NCBI GenBank assembly: GCA_022376925.1
Contig: JAIOJX010000032.1
Coordinates: 101,486,794-101,550,793, forward strand
Length of the DNA: 64,000 nt
Origin: Tragulus kanchil
Taxonomy: Eukaryota > Chordata > Mammalia > Artiodactyla > Tragulidae
Direction of reading: 5' to 3'
Part shown: positions 1-10,555 of the stretch, one piece after another
How positions within the stretch are numbered: position 1 is the first letter of the stretch
Layout of the letters: each line of letters opens with the position of its first letter
Program-made: the position numbers and the translations under genes
The notes under the pieces: generated by a model
Told to the model about the DNA's origin: nothing
Databases searched by the model: none
Seen by the model: only the letters and a program-made list of their open reading frames with translations

Positions 1-44
1 GATGCTCAAGTCCTTTGTGTAAATGGAAGAGTGCAATGAATACA

Positions 45-101
45 ACTGGTCCTCTGTATCCATGGGTTTTGCCTCTGTGGATGTGGAGGGCTGACTATAC
101 G
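45..101. repeat. Tigger/MER2-like DNA transposon remnant
   Basis: A short stretch begins like the terminal part of MER2/Tigger elements (ggtcctctgtatcc, then catgggttt) and ends in ggagggctgactata, an imperfect inverted match to its start. The ends carry the TA expected of a Tc1/mariner-type insertion. At under 60 bp it would be a heavily internally deleted remnant. The family is assigned from memory of the terminal sequence only. Confidence 0.35.
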
Positions 102-285
102 AGCTGAATGGTTAAGACGCGGTGATTGTCTGGAGGGAGGTGAGGAGAGGGTGACATCACAGAGTGTTTCCAGAATTTTGTCTTGAACCAGATATAGGTG
201 GAAGGTTGTCGTAATATAGGGAGAGTACAAGGCCTAGGTTGGGGAGCGGTAGGTGATAGAATCTACATTAATCATGCTTGAATTT

Positions 286-591
286 TTTTTTTTTTAATTG
301 GGGGTGGGGTGGGAAGGGAGGCGGGGTGGACAGGCCACTTCTATTGGTCTTTCATTTGTCTATTTTTCAACCATCCTTGTTCTTTGGCCCGTGTGGGCCT
401 CCCGTCGCGGTGGCCTCTGTTGTCGCAGAGCACCGGCTCTGGGCGCATGCGCTCCAGAGCTCCGGCCCGGTAATTGGACACATCGGTCCAGCCGCTCCGC
501 GGCACGTGGAATCTTCCCAGGCCAGGGATCGAACCGGCACCCCTTGCACTGCAAGGCAGTGTCCTTACCCACTAGACCACCAGGGAAGCCC
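286..591 (-). repeat. CHR-type tRNA-Glu SINE, young CpG-rich copy
   Basis: Read on the minus strand, the element opens with a tRNA-Glu-like head (tccctggtggtctagtgg as A box, ggttcgatccc as B box). A CpG-rich body follows, then a C-rich linker and an A tail (poly-T at about 282-295 on the plus strand). Exact 14-bp target-site duplications tcatgcttgaattt lie at 272-285 and 592-605. Preserved CpGs and the clean duplication suggest a fairly recent insertion. It closely resembles the copies at 5404-5706 and 55410-55733. Confidence 0.85.
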
Positions 592-605
592 TCATGCTTG
601 AATTT

Positions 606-880
606 AAGAAGCCTAAGAAACATCCTGGTACATGCAGGCCAGTACATAAACTTGAAGGTCAAGGGTCAGTACTAGGGTTAGGTAGAAAAAGTTAAGGAGG
701 CACTCACTCTTACAAGTACAGGATCAGTACTTGAGAATGAGTATTTCTTTAAATTTTTCACCCCGGGCTCCTTTACTACCTGATTCTAGTCCTGGCCCTG
801 TCTGATTCACAAGAGAGAGGTTTCGGCTGAAATTAAAGTTTGGATGATATCAGTATATGGCCGATGGAGTGGACATTTAC
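606..880. other. Anonymous sequence
   Basis: No gene, RNA or repeat family is recognised between the SINE and the start of duplication D1. Confidence 0.5.
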
Positions 881-1422
881 CATTGTTTAGCTTCCCAGCA
901 TTGATGTTCACTTCCTCACAGTACTTCATTTAATTTTGGGGAATTAGTTTCCTCCCTTGATGTCTTGGACATTGCTTGAGATAGGTGCTTTCCTCACACA
1001 ATAGAAACCCACAAGGGCTCTGAAGGAGCACAGGCTGAATATTAGAGCTGTATTCTAAAGTCCATTGTACCTGATACAAATCCTAAGCTAACAGCTCTAG
1101 CTAGAGCATTAAATCAAGATGTTCAAAGGAGAAAATGAATAGCTGTAGGCCATGTGCGCTTGCTAGCTTTATCTTTGCATCTAAGGAAACTGGGGTTGAG
1201 GGAGATGTATACACGGTACACAGACCGTGTACCTGTGACAGACGGGAGCTCGGGCTCTGGTACTGCCTCTGTCTGCAGGATTTAAAGCTGGTTCTTGCCA
1301 CTTCATCCCCAGTGCATCCTGTGGTACTGAAGTGTATGATGCTGTCAGAATTAGTGGGGATGTGAGGGGTCGAAAAAGATTGGCAGTGGGGGTTAGTAAT
1401 GAGGGTGAGTACAGGGATAAAG

Positions 1423-1632
1423 GCGCTTCCCAGGTGGTACAATGGGGAAAAGTCCCCCCACCAATGCAGGAGTCGTGGATTCGATCCCTGGGTCAGGAAG
1501 ATCACCTGGAAGGAGGAAATGGCAACCCATGCCAGTACTTTTGCCTGTAAAATTCCATGAACAGAGGAGCCTGGCAGTGCATGGGGTTGCAAAAGTTGGA
1601 CATGACTAAGCGACTGGGCATGTACACATGCA
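1423..1632 (+). repeat. Bov-tA SINE
   Basis: Ruminant SINE on the plus strand. The tRNA-like head is gcttcccaggtggtacaatg with B-box-like ggattcgatccc. The BovB-derived body follows (ggcaacccatgccagtac, agaggagcctggcag) and then the typical end ggacatgactaagcgactg. It lies in D1 copy 1. Confidence 0.9.
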
Positions 1633-2565
1633 TAGGGAAGAGGAGGGCCGGAATCTGGTGTATGTGTGCATGCATGAGCTCATCCACAGAGATAAGAAGC
1701 AGGCAGGAGGGAGACAAGGGTTCAAAGGACTGGTGGTGGGGGGGGGGGTGGTCAGCTCAAACAGCCCTCATTTTCCCCAGATCCCTCCTTGTCAGCCACG
1801 CTCCTGATTCCACTTTGATACAGTGCTTGCTTATTGACTGGGTGCTTATTTGAATGAGGTGTCTTACAGACTCAGAGCCTTCCTAGTTCTGACAAGCTAG
1901 GGGATGTTGGTGGAAAAACAGTTACCTCAAGGAAGGAGTCTGGAATTTAATGGAGTAAGTCACTTACGCCCATCGTGACTGCGAGGACTGCTGCAGAGGA
2001 AGGGGCTGGAAGCTCAGATTTAACATTGTTTAGCTTCCCAGCATTGATGTTCACTTCCTCACAGTACTTCATTTAATTTTGGGGAATTAGTTTCCTCCCT
2101 TGATGTCTTGGACATTGCTTGAGATAGGTGCTTTCCTCACACAATAGAAACCCACAAGGGCTCTGAAGGAGCACAGGCTGAATATTAGAGCTGTATTCTA
2201 AAGTCCATTGTACCTGATACAAATCCTAAGCTAACAGCTCTAGCTAGAGCATTAAATCAAGATGTTCAAAGGAGAAAATGAATAGCTGTAGGCCATGTGC
2301 GCTTGCTAGCTTTATCTTTGCATCTAAGGAAACTGGGGTTGAGGGAGATGTATACACGGTACACAGACCGTGTACCTGTGACAGACGGGAGCTCGGGCTC
2401 TGGTACTGCCTCTGTCTGCAGGATTTAAAGCTGGTTCTTGCCACTTCATCCCCAGTGCATCCTGTGGTACTGAAGTGTATGATGCTGTCAGAATTAGTGG
2501 GGATGTGAGGGGTCGAAAAAGATTGGCAGTGGGGGTTAGTAATGAGGGTGAGTACAGGGATAAAG

Positions 2566-2776
2566 GCGCTTCCCAGGTGGTACAATGGGGAAAAGTCCCC
2601 CCACCAATGCAGGAGTCGTGGATTCGATCCCTGGGTCAGGAAGATCACCTGGAAGGAGGAAATGGCAACCCATGCCAGTACTTTTGCCTGTAAAATTCCA
2701 TGAACAGAGGAGCCTGGCAGTGCATGGGGTTGCAAAAAGTTGGACATGACTAAGCGACTGGGCATGTACACATGCA
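2566..2776 (+). repeat. Bov-tA SINE (second copy, in D1)
   Basis: Same element as at 1423-1632, repeated because the whole D1 unit is duplicated. It carries one extra A in an A-run. Confidence 0.88.
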
Positions 2777-3163
2777 TAGGGAAGAGGAGGGCCGGAATCT
2801 GGTGTATGTGTGCATGCATGAGCTCATCCACAGAGATAAGAAGCAGGCAGGAGGGAGACAAGGGTTCAAAGGACTGGTGGTGGGGGGGGGGGTGGTCAGC
2901 TCAAACAGCCCTCATTTTCCCCAGATCCCTCCTTGTCAGCCACGCTCCTGATTCCACTTTGATACAGTGCTTGCTTATTGACTGGGTGCTTATTTGAATG
3001 AGGTGTCTTACAGACTCAGAGCCTTCCTAGTTCTGACAAGCTAGGGGATGTTGGTGGAAAAACAGTTACCTCAAGGAAGGAGTCTGGAATTTAATGGAGT
3101 AAGTCACTTACGCCCATCGTGACTGCGAGGACTGCTGCAGAGGAAGGGGGCTGGAAGCTCAGA

Positions 3164-3689
3164 GCCGCCAGCCTAGGTGGGAGCAGGGTGGGGAGGCAAT
3201 TTGCCAATAAGCTGGACTTCCAGGAAGGAAAATCCCCCCTTCCCTCTCCCCTCCCCACCCTCAGGCTGAATGAAGGCTGCCTCAGGCCATCTCCTGCCTG
3301 AGAAATCTCTCAGAAGAATTCTATTGTCTGCCCTTCCAGAGGAAGCTTGTTCCTTAGAGAGCACAATGAGAACACCACCTCCAAGGACATAGGGAGGAAG
3401 CCATGAGTCCCTGAGTTCTCCAAGAACCTGCTATAGAAGGCCTTTTGGCAAGTGCTCATGGGGTGGTTGGACACTTGACCCTAGCGGAGCAGCCTGGGTC
3501 CTGGGAACAGCGGTGAAGTAGATGAGTCAGACTTCTGAGGACTCTGCCCAGCCCAGTCCCTCTGCAGCCTACCGTCACCTTGGCACTGTACTGGAGAATG
3601 TTCAGCTCCACTACTGTGACACCTGTGTGCCCTTAACCAGTCAAAACTGCTCACTACCCATGTATAAAGGTCATACACGTTCCTCAACC
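3164..3689. other. Anonymous sequence
   Basis: No gene or repeat family recognised. Includes a pyrimidine-rich stretch near 3235-3260. Confidence 0.45.
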
Positions 3690-3694
3690 TAGGT

Positions 3695-3865
3695 TCACCC
3701 TTTCTTTCTCACCCATGTCTGTTCATCTTTTAGGGCCTGATCAAACGCCACCTCTTTGGGGCAGCCTTCCTGGATTGACCAGGCAGTCATTGACTCCTAC
3801 TTTCTGCAAGCACATATTATTTTCACCTGCATATCTTCACACTTGGCTTATTGTCTTGCATTTTT
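3695..3865 (+). repeat. L2 LINE 3' fragment
   Basis: The stretch around cacctctttggggcagccttcctgg followed by tgcatatcttcacacttggc resembles the 3' part of the ancient LINE L2 (consensus near 'cacctcctccaggaagccttcc'). It is diverged and truncated, and is followed directly by a Bov-tA insertion. Confidence 0.5.
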
Positions 3866-3902
3866 TAGACACCCAATAATTATGTCTGTAAGTGTATGTG
3901 TG

Positions 3903-4113
3903 CGTGTGTAGTTGCTTCAGTTGTGTCTGACTCTTCGCGACTCCATGGACTGTAGCCAACCAGGCTCTTCTGTCCATGGGATTCTCCAGGTAAGAATACT
4001 GGAATGAGCTGTCATTTCCTTTTCCAGGGGATCTTCCTGACCCAGGAATGGAAACTGAGTCTCTTAAGTCTCCTATAGTGGCAGGCGAGTTCTTTACCAC
4101 CAGCACTGCCTAG
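3903..4113 (-). repeat. Bov-tA SINE
   Basis: Minus-strand Bov-tA. On the plus strand the reversed tail (gttgtgtctgactcttcgcg) is followed by ccatggactgtagcc, gtccatgggattctccagg, a degraded B box and a tRNA-like head ending near cactgcctag. Confidence 0.88.
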
Positions 4114-4764
4114 AATCACAAAGCATTTCATTTATAAACATTATCAATTATAACATTACCCTTGAGTCCATAAATGTATAGCCCCGATTTAGGGTAATGT
4201 TGTTACTATTGATAACATTTACAAATTAAATGCTTAAGTGATTGTATAAATACTTGTACATGTTCATGGTTGATATTCAAAAGAACTTTTTGGTTGAAAC
4301 TTGTGTTTTTCATTTTTCAGTTCAGGCTGTGTGGTTACTGCCTGCCCCGTCTCTCCAAGCCTGCATTCGGGTCACAGGTGACTTTCTAGATGAGGGATGT
4401 GTCATTTGTCTTTGTGTTTTCTTTAGTAGCTCACCTCTCTGTCTGAGTCCCATCTCTAAAACAGGGTTTTGAGAACATTTGGTGCTGAGGATTCCTTTAA
4501 AAAACTGAATAATGCTATAGTTCTAGGCCTAAAATATTTAAAATGAGACCTCCCAGGAATGTTTGTATTTTAAAGAAATCACTTAACTAGGGGCAAAAAG
4601 CCTTAGTGGTGGGAATTCACTGGAGGATGAAATAGCAGAATTCCAAAGGCAAATGTTAGCAGAACTTCCTACAGAGTGACAGGGTAACGACCCTTCATTC
4701 AGTTTGCTTTGAGTCTTGTCATTCAACTTGGTATGACTATATCTGCTCCTTATAAGAACTTAAC
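4114..4764. other. Anonymous AT-rich sequence
   Basis: No gene and no confidently assigned repeat. Reading frames here are short and without recognisable domains. Confidence 0.4.
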
Positions 4765-5265
4765 CAGGGAACAGATGTAAAGAAAACTTAAACACATATT
4801 GCTAAGTGAAAGAAGTCAATTTGGAAAGAATATGTACTGTATAGTTCCAACCACCTAACATTTTAGAAAAGGTAAAACTATGGAGATAGAAAAAACAAAA
4901 CAGTGGTTGCCAGTGTATAGGCAGTTGGGGCTAGGGGAAGGGACAGAGAGAATACAAAGGATCTGGGGGACAGTGAAACTATTCTGTGTGATCTTGTAAT
5001 GATACTTGACATTAAACATTTGTCAAAACCCATAGAATGTACAACACAAAGAGTGAACCCTAATATAAAGTGTGGATTTTAGTTAATAATAATGTGTCAG
5101 TATTGGCTTATCCATTGTAACAAAGGTACCACACTCACACAAGATGCCAAAAGTACGGAAACTTGTGTATGGAAGGAGGCATCTATGGGAACTCTCTGTA
5201 CTTTCTGGTCACTCTATAAATCTAAAAACTGCTTTAAAAATTAAGTCTACGAATTAAAAAAGACT
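4765..5265 (+). repeat. L1M LINE 3' end
   Basis: Old L1 3'-terminal sequence: tgctaagtgaaagaag, a mid part gtggttgccagtgtatagg, then acccatagaatgtacaacac, agagtgaaccctaat and a final ctgctttaaaaatta. The order matches the 3' end of mammalian L1M subfamilies. No open reading frame remains. Confidence 0.75.
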
Positions 5266-5279
5266 CACACATCTTCTTA

Positions 5280-5800
5280 ATCATAGCTAACATTTATTAG
5301 AGCACTTACCAGGTGCTGTGCTAAGTACTTCGTGTGTATATTAATTTTTTTAAAAGATCTTCACATTAAACCAATGAGCCAAGTGCTGTTCTTCTTCTTC
5401 TTCCTTTTTTTTTATATTTATTTTGGCAGGGATGGGGGGTGGTGGGCGGGCCACTTCCACTGGTCTTTCGTTTGTCTAGTTTCATCCATCTTTGTTCTTT
5501 GGCCCGTGTGGGCCTCCCGTCGCGGTGGCCTCTGTTGTCGCAGAGCACCGGCTCTGGGCGCATGCACTCCAGAGCTCCTGCTCGGTAATTGGACACATCT
5601 GTCCAGCCACTCCACGGCACGTGGGATCTTCCTAGGCCAGGGATCAAACCGGTGCCCCTTGCACTGCAAGGCGGTGTCCTTACCCACTAGACCACCAGGG
5701 AAGCCCGCTGTTATTATTCTTACCTTACAGATGAGGAATACTAGGACACAGCAAGGCTAGGGGAGCTTGCCCAGGGTTACACAACTAGTAATCGGTAGGG
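5280..5800 (+). repeat. MIR SINE split by a CHR SINE
   Basis: The left part (acatttattagagcacttaccaggtgctgtgctaag, to about 5384) and the right part (ttacagatgaggaatac to cttgcccagggttacacaac, 5722-5800) form one MIR. The CHR SINE at 5404-5706 interrupts it. The nesting shows the order: MIR first, CHR later. Confidence 0.75.
5404..5706 (-). repeat. CHR-type tRNA-Glu SINE inside a MIR
   Basis: Minus-strand element with the same structure as 286-591: tRNA-Glu-like head ending at 5706, CpG-rich body, and T-rich 5' edge on the plus strand. An approximate target-site duplication is seen (gctgttcttcttctt at 5385, gctgttattattctt at 5707). By eye it differs from the first copy at roughly 7-8% of positions, many of them at CpG. 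Confidence 0.82.
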
Positions 5801-6954
5801 TCCTCTGTGGTCCCAGGAAGGCTGGCTACAGAGTTCACACCATGCTGCACTACCTGGTTCTATCCTCTACCTTACCATGTGCTAGATATTTGCTTTCTCT
5901 GCTCAGGTAATTCTCCAGCCTCCCTCCAGAAGTCTTTCAGATCTGCCACATGCTGCGTCGGTGACTCTAATCTGTGCTTTTGTGCACTCTGGTCTTGAGT
6001 GGGAGGACACACCATGATTAGCACACATTCATTGACTGTATCCTAAGGGATTGCCAAGGAGTGTTTGGCATGGGTTTTGCTGAATCCCAGAGAAACCATG
6101 GACTTGCACTAAACTGCCAAGTCATATCTGTTCACCAAAGGGCAGCCAGCTGAGTGAGCTTGCTCTCCTGGTCACTGCAGCTTCCTTGTCTGATGTCCTG
6201 GGACTTCCTCATGGATTACCTGTCTCCATCCTGGCTTGGTCTCAGTGTCAAGGCCACCAGTGACGTTTCCTGTGCCTACTTTTTTATCATTGTTGAAAGT
6301 AAACATAATGTTGGCCACACTCCTGTCCTTCAACTCTGCTCTTGTTCTTTGTGTTTCCTTAAAGTTTCATCTGCAGCAACTCTCATTTCTGGGAAGGATT
6401 TTAATCTAAGCCAGGACGTGAGGAGGTAAGAATTCATTTAGGGAGACAGAGGTCACTTTTGTGCACCCCTCTTCCCTGCCTCCTCCCCCGCCCCCTCCCC
6501 TCCTCCACCCCCGCTGGCCCTGAAGGTCTTTTTTGGTTTTGGCCAGCAAAGATAAAGAAAAGGAGTTGGGAAATGGAAATTGCCATGTCCTAAATATTGC
6601 ACCATGGGTCCCACTTGGTGGACCACCTGTGCCTCCCCAGATCATGCTGATTCCTCTGATCACGAGAATCAGACCGTGGGGTGTGAGTGGAGGTGGTCTG
6701 GATATCCCTTCCTGACAAGTGGCCCCTGGGAAGACTCTGGGGACTGGACTCTCACTGAGAACTGTAGGTTGCAAAACTTGGAGCTGAAGCAGGTCTAGAA
6801 ACTGTGTGCAGATTGGGAAGCTGGAGTGAGAGGAACAGGTAGCTCCCCCTCCATCTGCTGGCTCTGCATCAGCCACACCTCACACCTCTCTCTCCTTACT
6901 CCCTACAGTCCAGGGTCAGCACCCTCCTTTTATCTCCCTTACTTCCTGCTCACC
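5801..6954. other. Anonymous sequence
   Basis: No gene recognised. A minus-strand reading frame of 156 codons (6406-6876) crosses a low-complexity C/T-rich stretch (6465-6515) and shows no domain, so I do not call it. Confidence 0.4.
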
Positions 6955-7275
6955 TTCCCTGGGCTAACCATTAGCTTTCTGTCCAGGATCGGCTGAAGTG
7001 TCACTTTCTCTAAAACCATCTTCAAATTCCCCATACTTCCTCCCCTGATAGAGGCCCTGCCGTATCTTCTCAGGGAGTCCTGAACCTCCCCTACCACTAT
7101 ACCTGTACCACTTACTTGTAATGAATAAAGTTACAGTTTGACTTTCTAGTTAGCCAATAAACCACGTAAAGGGAGAGAATGACTCTGTCATATTGGCCAT
7201 TTTATTCCTCACTATGGTGCCTGGAAGAAGAGAAGCACATATTAAGTATTTGTCAAATAAAGGAATGAAACTCCA
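6955..7275 (+). repeat. L2 LINE 3' fragments
   Basis: Segments such as gctgaagtgtcactttctc, gtaccacttacttgt and agtatttgtcaaataaaggaatgaa follow the order of the L2 3' end (consensus ends in ...aataaatatttgttgaatgaatgaa). Strongly diverged. Confidence 0.5.
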
Positions 7276-8888
7276 TACTCAAAGAGATGGGCCTTAGAGA
7301 CGAGGTCATAGGTCAGAAACCACCCCAAGGAGGGCCGCAGAAATAGGCTGTGTGTTCGTTACATTCTGTGCCCCATTAATATGTGTTTAATAAATGAAAG
7401 AACATTGATTTCACTGTGCTTGCAGATTTGAATCCCCCATGCCCAAGTGAAGTAAGTTTTGAATGGAGCAAAGCACCGTCTCTCCCCACAGGCAATCAGA
7501 ATGGCCCATGCTAATATAGTCTGGGGGAGTTCTGGACCACAGAATAATAAAAAAAAGTTTGTTCCCCCACTTCTAAACCACTTCCTTGAGGATGCACTGA
7601 ATCACAGTGAATGGCCAATTGAGCTGCCAGTAGGCCTATTAGAAAGTGGGTTGTCAGAGACTCATATTACGTAGGATTAACATTAGGCATCTCTGTCTCA
7701 ACCCAGTGAAAGGCTTCAAGTGTCCTTGGAATTTCAGTGACCTTTCCCCATCAATGACGACATTGTTCTCCTCCCCCATGGCTTAACTCATAGGAAATGC
7801 AACCCACTCCTCATCCTTGCTGCCCACAGCATCTGGGATGGGGGCTGAGGGCCTGGAGCATGGAGCTCCAGGCCCTGAGATGTTACCCGTGCTTGCCCCA
7901 AACCTCCTAGGCTGCAGGGGCTCCTGAGAGCTGTTTCTGAACCTCTCTGCATTGTTTTTTTTTTTTTTTTTTAATGGTCTTAGTTGAGAATTAGGAGCCA
8001 ATTGCACGGGCTCCAGGAGTCTAGCAGGTCTTAAACCTGTCATCAGGAGAGCCCCTCTGATGCAATAGGGTGAAGCTGCTGGTTGGAAACCGCTGAGAAC
8101 TCAGGCAGTGGGGTGGGATCTGAAACCCAGAAAGACCATGTTTGTTTAGGGAAGGCACAAGGGAATAATGGCTATTGACACATTTGGTTTTGGATCCTCT
8201 CTGTGGCCTGAAGACTTTGCTGCCTCTGTGTTCCTGATGAGGGGCCAGCAGCTCAGAGCACACAGTGATTGGATGGACTGTTGGAATTCAGACATCAGGT
8301 GGCTGACGGGGAGATCTACTGAACACCTACTTGTGTTACCCAGGATAGTAGTGGGGCTTAGATTCTCTCCCCCATCTATTTCTCATTGTAGCTTTGAGAT
8401 TTAAAAACTGAAGCCAAGGCAGAGTTGGCTAATTCCTTTCTACTACAATTTAGCATTGTTAGGCAAACTTCTCTGGCAGCTTGGCAGCAAGAGTAGGGAA
8501 GATGAGTGACTAGAGCAGAATGAAGGGTCTGTGGGATGGTGAGCAGAAAGGAGGAGGAGGGGATGCTGCTGGGAAAGCAGGGATGGGCCTTATTCAAGGT
8601 GAATCCCTCCTGTTGGGAGCAGGATTGGCCTTCAGCACATGCCTTCTGAACAGATGGGCGAATGCTAACGGGGTTGATGGACTGGTGAGTCAAGTTCCTG
8701 GAGGGTCCAGGGATGCCTCAGAGTGGGAGTTATACAAGTGAGCTGCTAGTAGTTGGGGTAACTAGTGGTGGACAGTGGCCTCTAAGAGCCTCAGAAGAGA
8801 AGTCACTAGGAATGATGCAGTGATGGCAAAAGAGCCACTGTGAGGCCATTACTGGGCAGCTGCAGAGGCCTGTGACAATGGCCTCTGT
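7276..8888. other. Anonymous sequence with poly-T tract
   Basis: No gene recognised. A run of about 18 T lies at 7954-7971. The segment 7596-7669 is the apparent source of an exact 74-bp copy found at 9073-9146. Confidence 0.4.
7596..7669 (+). repeat. Source of 74-bp templated insertion
   Basis: These 74 bases, starting actgaatcacag and ending actcatatta, recur without a mismatch at 9073-9146 and again in the D2 second copy at about 10232-10305. Sequence on either side does not match, so only this block was copied. Confidence 0.85.
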
Positions 8889-9048
8889 CATTGAGAAGAA
8901 AGAGGCCAATGAGAAACACCCTGGAGTAACTCCTTCTGTGCATCTCTGTGTCTTTCCCACTATTCTGTATCTGGATGGGATGAGTTCTGATCTCTAATAA
9001 TTTTAAAGAGTCAAGTTTAAGGATTCCCCCAAAGCTCTATTTCCAAGA

Positions 9049-9180
9049 GGGCAGAAAAGACTATAAACGAAGACTGAATCACAGTGAATGGCCAATTGAG
9101 CTGCCAGTAGGCCTATTAGAAAGTGGGTTGTCAGAGACTCATATTAAGGGGGCAGAAAAGACTTCGTTTATACGAAGACT
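9049..9180. other. Fold-back/templated insertion complex
   Basis: gggcagaaaagact occurs at 9049-9062 and again at 9150-9163, around the 74-bp block copied from 7596-7669. The 10 bases ataaacgaag at 9063-9072 recur inverted as cttcgtttat at 9162-9171, creating a small palindrome cttcgt-ttat-acgaag at 9162-9177. A minus-strand Bov-tA starts right after it. The structure is repeated in D2 copy 2, so it precedes whatever made D2. Confidence 0.75.
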
Positions 9181-9398
9181 GCATGCTCAGTTTGCTCATT
9201 CGTGTCTGACTCATTGCACCCCCATGGACTGTAGCCCACCAGACTGCTCTGTCCATGGGCATCTCCTGGCAAGAATATTGGAGGGGATTGCCTTTTCCTA
9301 CTCCAGGAGATCTTCCTGAACAAGGCATCAAACCTGAGCTTCTTGAATCTCCTGCATTGGTAGGCAGATTCTTTACCACTGAGCCATCTGGGAAGCCC
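9181..9398 (-). repeat. Bov-tA SINE
   Basis: Minus-strand Bov-tA from the reversed tail (gctcagtttgctcattcgtg) to the tRNA-like head ending tctgggaagccc. The right flank aagactatacac resembles aagactataaac at 9058-9069, so the target duplication may enclose the fold-back insertion as well. Confidence 0.88.
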
Positions 9399-10339
9399 AA
9401 AGGAAGACTATACACTATATCAAGGTCTGCTTTGCTCTTGTGACATGAATGTCACCTGCGGTGTGTAACCCAGAAGCTCACATGTGGGCTTTTGTGCCTC
9501 CCACTGTGTGTTTCTATGGATTTGGCTGATGAAAGACAAAGACAGTGCTGATCTATGGATACATTTTCATTCAGGTGCTGCCCTTACTCAGTCAGCCCTG
9601 GCTTCCTGCAGAAGAGGTCTGGGTAGTAACAGAACTGGTCTTATTTTTTATTAAGTTCATGAACTTTGAAGGAAGGAACGTGGAAAAAAAAGGTCTCATT
9701 ACCTTAGGAATGAAAGCTCATGCTTCTTTTAATGCCAGACATTGGTGTGGCCTTGGTCTTTATAGACACAAATAACCTGGGTGGAAAATTGCAACAGAGT
9801 GGCAAGGAGAAAACAGGATGGCTTCTTGGGGGTGAAGCAGGTTGGGTGGGGGAGGAAAGGTCAGTGAAAGGTCGACCTAAAATGGAGAGATGCTGAGGAA
9901 AGGCATGCAGATTTCAACTACAGCTAGACATTTGTGTAGACTGAATTTGTAAAGACAGATTCTGTCACAGACCCTTTCAGAATCTGGGATAATGGGAAGA
10001 ACATGGTCTCTGCATCTGGATTTGGCAAGGCAAGAGGCCTACATGTTCATTGAGAAGAAAGAGGCCAATGAGAAACACCCTGGAGTAACTCCTTCTGTGC
10101 ATATCTGTGTCTTTCCCACTATTCTGTATCTGGATGGGATGAGTTCTGATCTCTAATAATTTTAAAGAGTCAAGTTTAAGGATTCCCCCAAAGCTCTATT
10201 TCCAAGAGGGCAGAAAAGACTATAAACGAAGACTGAATCACAGTGAATGGCCAATTGAGCTGCCAGTAGGCCTATTAGAAAGTGGGTTGTCAGAGACTCA
10301 TATTAAGGGGGCAGAAAAGACTTCGTTTATACGAAGACT

Positions 10340-10555
10340 GCATGCTCAGTTTGCTCATTCGTGTCTGACTTTGCAACCCCATGGACTGTAGCCCACCAGA
10401 CTGCTCTGTCCATGGGATTCTCCTGGCAAGAATATTGGAGGGGATTGCCTTTTCCTACTCCAGGAGATCTTCCTGAACAAGGCATCAAACCTGAGCTTCT
10501 TGAATCTCCTGCATTGGTAGGCAGATTCTTTACCACTGAGCCATCTGGGAAGCCC
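10340..10555 (-). repeat. Bov-tA SINE (second copy, in D2)
   Basis: Second copy of the 9181-9398 element. Its sequence is closer to the Bov-tA consensus than the first copy. Confidence 0.88.

Larger units (their letters stand above)
881..3163. repeat. Tandem duplication D1 (unit ~1.14 kb)
   Basis: Copy 1 is 881-2018, copy 2 is 2024-3163, with 5 bp of filler (tttaa) between. The copies look identical except for one extra A in an A-run (gcaaaag against gcaaaaag, near 1590 and 2735) and one extra G in a G-run (near 2002 and 3148). Each contains a Bov-tA SINE. Differences limited to homopolymer length point to a sequencing or assembly origin. Confidence 0.9.

Noticed and set aside
1209..1230. 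Hairpin tacacggt...accgtgta as a regulatory element
   Set aside because: An 8-bp stem is expected by chance in 64 kb, with no supporting context. It recurs at 2352 only through D1.
5332..5760. 142-codon reading frame, and the similar frames at 298-675, 41485-41932 and 55402-55759
   Set aside because: All lie in CHR SINEs. The similar peptides reflect the repeat family, not a protein family.
6406..6876. 156-codon minus-strand reading frame
   Set aside because: It crosses low-complexity C/T-rich DNA, has no recognisable domain and no splice or promoter evidence.
9162..9177. loxP-like recombination site
   Set aside because: The palindrome resembles part of loxP arms only over a few bases. It is better explained by the inverted 10-bp copy of 9063-9072.
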